Assembly (NCBI GenBank): GCA_025357775.1
Contig: JANXOQ010000472.1
Span: 1-8,586 of the forward strand
Source: Ferruginibacter sp.
GTDB taxonomy: Bacteria; Bacteroidota; Bacteroidia; Chitinophagales; Chitinophagaceae
Reading direction: 5' to 3'
DNA length: 8,586 nt
Notes under the pieces: generated by a model
What the model saw: the letters and a program-made list of their open reading frames with translations, nothing else
Database searches by the model: none
What the model was told of the DNA's origin: nothing
Translations under genes and position numbers: made by a program
Shown: in pieces, positions 1 to 6,356 of the stretch
How positions within the stretch are numbered: the first letter of the stretch is position 1
How the letters are laid out: each line of letters opens with the position of its first letter

Positions 1-202
1 TTTATTTAATTTTTAAAAAACTAAGAGTATAACTTTACCTTTTATACAACCACAAACTGGCTTCAAGCCACTTTTGGGCTACTTTAAAATATTTATTATT
101 TAAAAAGAAATAACAAAGCCTACTAAAGGTTGGAGATAGACAGTCGTGTAACATAACTAACATTCTATTTCAATTTTTAAAAACTAAGTTTTAATATTGC
201 AT

Positions 203-790
203 ATGCACACGCTACTAGCTAATTATCTTTTTACAAAAAAAAAATGCAGCTTACCTTCTGTTGGAAGTTTGTATATCAAAAATACCTCAGCTAATTCAGT
301 TTTTGGTGAGCGAAGCATATCTGCTCCAACCTATTCTATTGAATTTTTAGATAATGATACTGATACTGAAGCAGAACAAAACTATATCGCTTCTAATAAA
401 AATATTAGCAAAAAAGAAGCTGCAATTGAGCTTCAATCTTTTTCAAAAAAAATAAATGCTTTAACTGTTGGGCAACATTTTGAATTTGGAGAAGTTGGTT
501 CATTTTATAAAAGCGAAGACAATAAAATAAAATTTACTCCTAAAGAAACCCAAGCAGTATTTTTTCCAGCTATAGCAGCTCAAAGGGTTATACACCCTAA
601 TGATTCTCATAAAATGCTGGTAGGCGCAAAAGAAACCAACACAGCTACCATGACGGAGTACTACAGCGAATCGGAAACTACCAAAATAGATAAGTGGTGG
701 GTCTGGGCCATTGTAATATTTTTATTAGCTACTATTGCAATTGTAATTTATGCAAGCCAGCATGGAGGTTTTCGATTTTTGATGCCCTAA
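203..790 (+). CDS. HU-CCDC81-like single-pass membrane protein, no SPOR domain
   Basis: This 195-residue protein resembles the Bacteroidota proteins with two tandem HU-like domains of the CCDC81 type. Domain one spans about residues 1-55 and holds the typical opening (short helix, then L-P-S-V-G-S-L, residues 18-23). Domain two spans about 66-120, with I-S-K-K-E-A-A near 69-74 and G-E-V-G-S-F at 96-101. A hydrophilic linker (about 135-163) leads to one membrane segment (about 165-183, starting K-W-W-V-W) and a tail of only about 12 residues. By charge and by family precedent the HU part should be cytoplasmic. Relatives I know of often carry a peptidoglycan-binding SPOR domain after the membrane segment; here the frame stops first and no SPOR-like continuation follows. 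The ATG at 203 is preferred over the in-frame TTG at 197. A run of ten A lies in codons 11-14. Function is unproven; a nucleoid-to-envelope link is a family-level guess. Confidence 0.75.
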   Translation: MHTLLANYLFTKKKCSLPSVGSLYIKNTSANSVFGERSISAPTYSIEFLDNDTDTEAEQNYIASNKNISKKEAAIELQSFSKKINALTVGQHFEFGEVGSFYKSEDNKIKFTPKETQAVFFPAIAAQRVIHPNDSHKMLVGAKETNTATMTEYYSESETTKIDKWWVWAIVIFLLATIAIVIYASQHGGFRFLMP

Positions 791-964
791 GTATACATTT
801 TAGTAAGTATTCAGGTTATTATTTGCATTAATTCAAATTAAGAAACACGAAATACTTAGTATTACATATTGTTGTCAGATATAATATTGGATTTTAAAAC
901 CCAGTTAGGAGTTAATAATGAATATTTCTAAGAACTAATTAACTATACTTTAGAAAACACTTAC

Positions 965-3520
965 CTACCCATTTGCCAATAAAAACATATAAAATACAAA
1001 TGCAGTAGAAAGTATTAATATAAAAACAGATTGTATTTTTGTGATATTACCCCTTTTTAGCATGCTAAGCAACATACCAATAGCCATTATAACTAAGCCA
1101 AGCCAAACTAAATTTATATAAGGAAAAACGTAAGCTTTTACAGTAATATATTCTATAAATTTATCTGACTCTTTAATACCAATTTTTATTTTTTGCTTTT
1201 CGGCTACACCTACAAATCGTACATATAAATTTTGAGGATATATTGTATCATCTACATTTACTATTCCAATACTATCTACAAGTATTATAGGTTTTGCATT
1301 AAAATGCAAACTATCTTTTGAGGTTATACGAATATCAGCCATTAATGCTATCTGTTCAGCACTAATTTGTGCTTTCATCTTTGTCTTATCTTTTTCTACA
1401 TTGTTTAATACAAAATAACCATTGCTATAAAATGCAGTGTCACCAATAGCCATGGTTATTTCTTTAAAACTGATTGTATCTTCAGTATCAGCTTTATTTA
1501 CGGCGTAAGACACGTACGTAAAAATATCTTTTAGCAAATATGATTTTGTATCAGGATTACTACTCATGCTATTATCCTTCATCATATACACATCTGGCTT
1601 AAGATTAAATTCTTCGCTAGATATTGAGCCCTCTTTTTTCTTAAAATTTAGGTTGTAATATTTTCTACCTTTTTCTTCTCCCAAAGAATCACTTAAAAAA
1701 GTAACACTATACCCACCCATCATCGTAGGTATTTCTCTAAGTAGTGTAAGATTTTCTTTTGGGTTATCCTCCTGTTTTGTCATCGGGTCTTTGCCACTTA
1801 CAGGTTGTACAATTCCATTGGCGGAGCTGTTGCTTATTACTTCTTTATTGGCAGATGATATAAGCATACCAACAATCATTAGCATAAAACCTGCATGTGC
1901 AATGGGGCTTCCTGCTTTTAACAAATTACCTTTTTGTACTGTAAAAATATACATTGCATTTGCAACAAAAGAGTAAATGGTAGCAAATGCAGCTACATAA
2001 ATAGCTATTAAAAAACCATTGCCATGTTTATAATAAGTAAAGGGATAAATAAAGTACATTAAAACAATAGCAATTAATGCCACAATTGTTGGTACAGCAA
2101 TTTTTTTAATTAGATATTTAGCATTGGTATCTTTATATTTTAAATACTGAGTTACAGCTGTAAGTAAGCCAATAATAATTGTAACCAACATTAGTACTTT
2201 GTTATAACCAAATTCTACATCTTCTGGAGGTGCTATTTTTGTATTAAAAATTTTATTAAAAACAGGTACAGAAGTTTTAGCAATAATAAAAATTGCACTT
2301 AAAAATAAAACCAGCGATCCAATAAACATCCAAAACTCTCTTGAATTTGTACTTTCTTCTTTGTGTATAGTTGGTATTTTTTTATAATTTTTAATTAATA
2401 AAAATATTGAGGGTATAGCAAACATTAATAAATAAGTAAGTATAAGTAAGTTCATATACTTAAACTCAAAGAGCCTACCAAATAATGTAAAAGCAAACCC
2501 ATCACCCGTTTCAGTAAATGCATGTACAGATGTATCGCCAAGTATACCTGTACGAGTAAGAAATGTTGCATATAAAATAAATAGAAACGTAAGTATTGAA
2601 AATATATAACTAGCCCTTAGGGAATGCCCTGTAGCTTTATAAATTACCATAGTATGTATACCTGCTATTAGCAATAACCATGGTACCAATGCAGCATTTT
2701 CTACAGGGTCCCAGGCCCAATACCCACCAAAGTTAAGTGACTCATAAGCCCACTTACCACCCATCATAATACCTACGCCTAATACACATGCACACATAAG
2801 TGCCCATGGCAGCGCAGGTTTTACCCAGTCTCCAAATCGTTTAGTTTGTATGCCTGCGTAAGCGTAAGCAAAGGGGATAATAGTAGACGCAAAACCTAAA
2901 AACAAAATTGGTGGGTGTATAACCATCCAATAATTTCTAAGTAGTACATTTAGCCCTACTCCATCTTTTATAAATTCTAAATAATTTGATCTTGCAAAAA
3001 TAGGAGCTTGTATTTCGTTTCTTGTTAGTGTAAAAGGGCTGTTACCTATTTTAATATTGCCTATGTAAATACCCAATACCATCATCAATAAAAAAAATTG
3101 TGCAAAACTAATAACGGTCATTACTGGCGCTTCCCATTCTTTACTTTTTTTGATTAAAATTATACCAAGTATACCATGCCAAATCGTCCACAATAAGAAA
3201 CTACCCTCTTGGCCTTCCCATATACATGCTAATAAATACTTATACTCAAGCTCTAGCGAGGCATGTTTATATGCATACATATACTCAAAATAATGATGGG
3301 AGCATATATACATTATTGTTGCAAATACAACAAATACACTAATTAATTGCAATATAAAAGCTGTACGTGCTGTGTTGAGCCAATTTTTTTTATCAATAAA
3401 ATTAGTACTGTAAGAGGCTTTAAAATAAGATATAGTAGCTATTAGTGCAACTACAAAAGAAAAAAGTATAAAAAAATAACCTAGTTGCCCTGGCAATAAA
3501 TGTTCACCTTCAAATTTCAT
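965..3520 (-). CDS. ccmF: Cytochrome c maturation protein CcmF (CcsA/CcmF family haem lyase subunit)
   Basis: An 851-residue polytopic membrane protein of the haem-handling CcmF/CcmC/CcsA superfamily, which transfers haem from CcmE to the CXXCH motif of apocytochrome c outside the cytoplasmic membrane. Visible signatures are W-E-G-Q-E-G-S (101-107), I-H-P-P (201-204), the tryptophan-rich haem-binding WWD segment G-G-Y-W-A-W-D-P-V-E-N (265-275) and L-T-R-T-G with S-V-H-A-F (321-335). Candidate axial haem ligands are H202, H289, H333 and H542 (in A-H-A-G-F). About 13-15 hydrophobic segments precede a large hydrophilic, presumably periplasmic domain (about 556-795), followed by two more membrane segments (about 800-820 and 830-849). 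It is longer than the roughly 650 residues of proteobacterial CcmF, mainly through this domain. The ATG at 3520 is preferred to an in-frame GTG at 3526. It lies 193 bp downstream of ccmE on the same strand. A TAATATTG box at 3547-3540 differs from the -7 consensus at one base. The stop is TAG. Confidence 0.93.
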   Translation of the reverse strand: MKFEGEHLLPGQLGYFFILFSFVVALIATISYFKASYSTNFIDKKNWLNTARTAFILQLISVFVVFATIMYICSHHYFEYMYAYKHASLELEYKYLLACIWEGQEGSFLLWTIWHGILGIILIKKSKEWEAPVMTVISFAQFFLLMMVLGIYIGNIKIGNSPFTLTRNEIQAPIFARSNYLEFIKDGVGLNVLLRNYWMVIHPPILFLGFASTIIPFAYAYAGIQTKRFGDWVKPALPWALMCACVLGVGIMMGGKWAYESLNFGGYWAWDPVENAALVPWLLLIAGIHTMVIYKATGHSLRASYIFSILTFLFILYATFLTRTGILGDTSVHAFTETGDGFAFTLFGRLFEFKYMNLLILTYLLMFAIPSIFLLIKNYKKIPTIHKEESTNSREFWMFIGSLVLFLSAIFIIAKTSVPVFNKIFNTKIAPPEDVEFGYNKVLMLVTIIIGLLTAVTQYLKYKDTNAKYLIKKIAVPTIVALIAIVLMYFIYPFTYYKHGNGFLIAIYVAAFATIYSFVANAMYIFTVQKGNLLKAGSPIAHAGFMLMIVGMLISSANKEVISNSSANGIVQPVSGKDPMTKQEDNPKENLTLLREIPTMMGGYSVTFLSDSLGEEKGRKYYNLNFKKKEGSISSEEFNLKPDVYMMKDNSMSSNPDTKSYLLKDIFTYVSYAVNKADTEDTISFKEITMAIGDTAFYSNGYFVLNNVEKDKTKMKAQISAEQIALMADIRITSKDSLHFNAKPIILVDSIGIVNVDDTIYPQNLYVRFVGVAEKQKIKIGIKESDKFIEYITVKAYVFPYINLVWLGLVIMAIGMLLSMLKRGNITKIQSVFILILSTAFVFYMFLLANG

Positions 3521-3713
3521 TTTCACGTATTTGTTTCATCAATATTAATTTTGAAAATAAGCTATATATGCTTCAAGCACTTTTTTACTTGTAAGCGAAA
3601 AGATGCTTTTAATTTAGTTCTCAAACTTTATATATTTTGTTTATTAGAAGTTTAGAAAATGCTTCAAAATTTTTTTAGCAAATTCAAATTTAAAAAGCTT
3701 GAACCTGAAATTT

Positions 3714-4127
3714 TTAACCACCGACTTGCTCATTCACATTCTTTTGCATTTGCTTTTCATCATCTTTGTATTTGCTTGGGCATTTTAATAAAATATCACT
3801 ACACTCAAAATGGCCATCTTGCATTTTCCCCTTCATTACAAGTCTTTCACTTTTTTCTAAATCAGCTGGTTTACTATTATGGTATATAACTTTTGTTTGT
3901 GCACCAAGGCTATCTACTGCAAAAAAAGTAAGATAGTTTGGGTTTTTTATTGCATCGTACTCTAATGGCTGGTTTTTATCCATTTTAGCAATAATATGTA
4001 CAAATTTTCCTTGTTTACTTTTTGCAGAGGTAATACTATCATAGGTAGATACATCAATACCTATGGAAAGCAAACCAGCAATGAGTGCTGCAATACCTAC
4101 GAGTAAAATAATATGTGTTCTTTTCAT
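3714..4127 (-). CDS. ccmE: Cytochrome c maturation protein CcmE, Cys-type (CXXXY) haem chaperone
   Basis: A 137-residue haem chaperone of System I cytochrome c maturation. It has an N-terminal membrane anchor (residues 6-23) followed by a small soluble OB-fold domain outside the membrane; typical strands include K-F-V-H-I-I-A-K (41-48) and the Y-H-N-S-K-P-A-D-L stretch (82-90, equivalent to the Y-x-G-x-x-P-D-L-F motif). The haem-attachment motif is C116-P-S-K-Y120 in place of the HXXXY of enterobacterial CcmE, so the covalent haem bond would be made by a cysteine. The ATG at 4127 puts the membrane anchor right at the start; the longer frame begins at a TTG (4157) and would overlap the -7 promoter box. 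It precedes ccmF, its direct partner, and follows the TPR gene after 112 bp. The tail after Y120 is short, charged and likely disordered. Confidence 0.9.
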   Translation of the reverse strand: MKRTHIILLVGIAALIAGLLSIGIDVSTYDSITSAKSKQGKFVHIIAKMDKNQPLEYDAIKNPNYLTFFAVDSLGAQTKVIYHNSKPADLEKSERLVMKGKMQDGHFECSDILLKCPSKYKDDEKQMQKNVNEQVGG

Positions 4128-4145
4128 GTGAAATTTACTAAAATA

Positions 4146-4153
4146 CAAAGTTA
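4146..4153 (-). promoter_or_regulatory. Candidate -7 promoter box of ccmE
   Basis: On the minus strand the bases read TAACTTTG, a perfect match to the Bacteroidota -7 consensus TAnnTTTG, 18 bases before the ccmE ATG. That leaves a leader of only about 10-12 bases. No TTG or TTTG is found about 19 bases further upstream, so the -33 half is missing or degenerate. The box suggests ccmE-ccmF can be transcribed separately from the TPR operon. In this AT-rich DNA one isolated 8-base match is modest evidence. Confidence 0.45.
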
Positions 4154-4239
4154 ACAAAAATGCTTAAGTACTTGCAGTATCATTAACCAATTACTCAAAG
4201 AAAATTAGTGTACAATTATGTAAAATTGATTGATTACTA

Positions 4240-4992
4240 TTATTGACATTTTTTTAATAATGTGATGGCTTCAAGTTTAATTTTTTCATCATCAGCAGTT
4301 ACATTTTTTAATGTAAGCAAAGTATTTAGCTGAAATATTGCTTTTGCTTTTTCTCCATTGCGCTTGTAAGCTTTAGCAAGTTCTAAATAATTTAATGAAA
4401 AAGTATTGCTTAAAGTTTTCGCCTTTTCATAACAAGTTATTGAAGTGGCTAACGAAGAAGCCGGTAATGCTCCGTAAAATAATTTAGCAGCTCCTCTTTC
4501 AAAAGCAGAAAGATTACTTACTTCATAATGCCACTTTCCTAAAATATGCCATGCTCTAAAGTTATTTGAATTAGCAGCTATTGCATTTTCAGCATACATT
4601 TTTAATTCTTTAACGTAAGAAATTTTTTCTTTTCCACTTTTTAATAAAATAATTCTGCCATATGCTATTGCCATTGCTACATTAGCTACATCTGTTTCTG
4701 GGTGTAGTTTATAAGCTGTGTTAGCATAAATAAGTGATACAGCAAAATATTCATCTCTTATTTTTGTATTGGTTTCTCTATTACCAATATTACTACATAT
4801 TTCGGCGGCTTGTGTTAGGGCATGTATGTTAGTAGGTTGAAGTTTTAATGCTTCTTTAAATTTTAAAAAAGCAGCTTTTTCATCTGGCACAAGTACTAGC
4901 CTATCTCCTTCTTTGAGTATAGCATTTACATCTTGTGCAAAAGTAGGTATGTGTACTAAATATGATAACAACAGTAAACATAAAAATTTCAT
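4240..4992 (-). CDS. Exported TPR protein resembling the RMDN (regulator of microtubule dynamics) family
   Basis: A 250-residue protein with a Sec signal peptide (hydrophobic residues 3-17, probable cleavage after T-F-A at residue 19), so it should act in the periplasm. The mature part is built from TPR-like helix pairs: roughly 38-70, 84-113, 133-161, 184-212 and 215-227, with typical A-x-x-x-F-x-x-A-L-x-L-x-P spacing in the first. The second half resembles what I remember of eukaryotic RMDN proteins (RMDN1, PTPIP51): A-W-H-I-L-G-K-W-H-Y-E-V-S-N (147-160), E-R-G-A-A-K-L-F-Y-G (165-174), P-A-S-S (177-180), and V-T-A-D-D near 231-235. Its ATG overlaps the folB stop by one base (TAATG), implying translational coupling. 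Role unknown; TPR proteins usually act as scaffolds. Its place before ccmE-ccmF permits, but does not show, a link to cytochrome biogenesis. Confidence 0.85.
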   Translation of the reverse strand: MKFLCLLLLSYLVHIPTFAQDVNAILKEGDRLVLVPDEKAAFLKFKEALKLQPTNIHALTQAAEICSNIGNRETNTKIRDEYFAVSLIYANTAYKLHPETDVANVAMAIAYGRIILLKSGKEKISYVKELKMYAENAIAANSNNFRAWHILGKWHYEVSNLSAFERGAAKLFYGALPASSLATSITCYEKAKTLSNTFSLNYLELAKAYKRNGEKAKAIFQLNTLLTLKNVTADDEKIKLEAITLLKKCQ

Positions 4993-5345
4993 TATGCAAA
5001 AGATTTTAAATAGGAAATACCTACAGACCCAGTAAAATTAACTATTGGAGGATTTAATTTTTGTATAGAAATGTTAATTGTTTTAATTCTATTATCAGCT
5101 TTATATATATCTTCTATTATATTTTGTGCTAAAGTTTCCAGTAATTTTTCTGGTATAGAAAATCTATTTTTTACTAAATCAAATATATCTACATAATTAA
5201 TGGTTTCATCTAAAGATAAAATATCATTATCACTAAAAAAATCAATTGCGATATTCACTTCAAACTCACCGCCAATTATAGCTTCTTCAGTATGCACACC
5301 ATGGTACGCATAAAATATTAATTTATTTAAATGTATAGTGTACAT
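4992..5345 (-). CDS. folB: Dihydroneopterin aldolase FolB
   Basis: A cytoplasmic enzyme of folate synthesis that cleaves 7,8-dihydroneopterin to 6-hydroxymethyl-7,8-dihydropterin and glycolaldehyde. The 117-residue length is standard for this family, which forms octamers through a T-fold. Family motifs are F-Y-A-Y-H-G-V (11-17), I-N-Y (49-51), L-L-E-T-L-A (68-73) with the pterin-anchoring glutamate E70, and Q-K-L-N-P-P-I (95-101) with the catalytic lysine K96. The frame is open to 5384, but the extra 13 residues would overlap trxB and match nothing in the family. The ATG at 5345 gives the classic start M-Y-T-I-H-L-N-K-L. It begins one base after the trxB stop and its own stop overlaps the start of the TPR gene, so it is the middle gene of a tight operon. 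Confidence 0.93.
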   Translation of the reverse strand: MYTIHLNKLIFYAYHGVHTEEAIIGGEFEVNIAIDFFSDNDILSLDETINYVDIFDLVKNRFSIPEKLLETLAQNIIEDIYKADNRIKTINISIQKLNPPIVNFTGSVGISYLKSFA

Positions 5346-5346
5346 A

Positions 5347-6294
5347 TTAGTGCAATCCTTTTTCGCTAAGGTAACGCTCTGCATCTAATGCTGCCATACA
5401 CCCACTACCAGCGGCAGTTACAGCCTGACGATATATTTTATCTTGCACATCGCCTGAGGCAAATACCCCTTCAATATTTGTTTTAGATGTACCAGCTGTT
5501 GTTATCAAATATCCTGCATCGTCCATATCTAACCAACCTTTAAAAACATCGCTGTTTGGTTTATGACCAATTGCTACAAAAAAGGCACTAACAGGTATTT
5601 CTATTTTTTCGTTTGTTTGGTTATTTAAAATTCTAACAGCTTCTACTTTTTTATCTCCTAAAATTTCGTCTGTTTCACTATTCCAATATACTTTTATATT
5701 AGCAGTTGCAAGCACTCTATCTTGCATTATTTTACTTGCACGCATTTCGCCCTTACGTACAATCATATGTACGGTACTACATATTTTTGATAAATACAAT
5801 GCTTCCTCAGCTGCTGTATCTCCAGCACCTACAATGGCAGCTTCTTTTCCTTTAAAGAAAAAACCATCGCACACAGCACAAGCACTCACACCATATCCGT
5901 TTAGCCTTTGTTCACTTTCTATGCCCAACCATTTTGCAGATGCACCAGTACTTATTATTACAGAATCTGCATGTATCCACTTTTCATCATCTATTTCCAC
6001 ACGCAATGGTCTTGTAGAAAAATCTACTTTGGTGGCAAGCCCATAGCGAATATCAGTACCCATTCTTTTAGCTTGTTTTTCAAAATGCTCCATCATTTCT
6101 GGTCCTTGTATTCCTTCTGGATAACCAGGATAATTTTCTACCTCTGTAGTAATAGTTAACTGTCCACCTGGCTGTATACCTTGATAAAGCAACGGTTTCA
6201 TATTAGCTCGTGCAGCATAAATAGCAGCAGTATAGCCTGCTGGTCCTGAACCAATTATAAAACAACTTACCTTTTCTGTTATTGTATTTTCCAT
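5347..6294 (-). CDS. trxB: Thioredoxin-disulfide reductase
   Basis: A 315-residue cytoplasmic flavoenzyme that reduces thioredoxin with NADPH through FAD and a redox-active disulfide. Visible parts in order: FAD-binding G-S-G-P-A-G (15-20), G-G-Q-L (43-46), E-N-Y-P-G (53-57), the active-site C139-A-V-C142-D, NADPH-binding G-A-G-D-T-A-A (156-162) and a C-terminal FAD contact A-S-G-D-V (279-283) followed by R-Q-A-V-T-A-A-G-S-G (289-298). The 2'-phosphate-recognition stretch reads V-R-K-G-E-M-R (179-185) where E. coli has H-R-R-x-x-x-R, keeping two of the basic positions exactly and a lysine at a third. The frame is open to 6399, but that extension overlaps the DUF4249 gene and is not family-like; the ATG at 6294 gives the normal length. 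It lies 62 bp after the DUF4249 gene and 1 bp before folB. Confidence 0.96.
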   Translation of the reverse strand: MENTITEKVSCFIIGSGPAGYTAAIYAARANMKPLLYQGIQPGGQLTITTEVENYPGYPEGIQGPEMMEHFEKQAKRMGTDIRYGLATKVDFSTRPLRVEIDDEKWIHADSVIISTGASAKWLGIESEQRLNGYGVSACAVCDGFFFKGKEAAIVGAGDTAAEEALYLSKICSTVHMIVRKGEMRASKIMQDRVLATANIKVYWNSETDEILGDKKVEAVRILNNQTNEKIEIPVSAFFVAIGHKPNSDVFKGWLDMDDAGYLITTAGTSKTNIEGVFASGDVQDKIYRQAVTAAGSGCMAALDAERYLSEKGLH

Positions 6295-6356
6295 ATTCAA
6301 TATACTTTTATAAACTCGTTTTACATCCCTTTTTTTTAATACTTTTTTGCTAAAAA

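Noticed and set aside
58..80. Small hairpin TGGCT-TCA-AGCCA followed by CTTTT, possible terminator of a gene to the left of the window
   Set aside because: The stem is only 5 bp, the T run only four, and no upstream gene is visible to end.
185..199. TAAGTTTT and TAATATTG as possible -7 boxes of the HU-CCDC81 gene
   Set aside because: Each differs from TAnnTTTG at one base, neither has a good -33 partner, and both are too close to the ATG at 203 for a normal leader.
801..863. Imperfect inverted repeat TAGTAAGTATT / AATACTTAGTA in the convergent gap as a shared terminator
   Set aside because: The arms match at 9 of 11 positions, are about 40 bases apart, are A/T-only in practice and have no T run after them.
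1791..1976. Plus-strand open frame inside ccmF
   Set aside because: It is an antisense shadow of a well-supported membrane protein gene.
3659..3889. Plus-strand open frame opposite the 3' end of ccmE
   Set aside because: It overlaps ccmE antisense, its composition is biased by the coding strand, and it shows no domain or export signal.
4161..4175. AAGTACTT palindrome upstream of ccmE as an operator
   Set aside because: An 8-base palindrome is expected by chance in DNA of this composition and has no second copy nearby.
4128..4239. Possible ccmD-like small gene between the TPR gene and ccmE
   Set aside because: The minus strand has many stops; the longest ATG frame is about 10 codons with no membrane segment.
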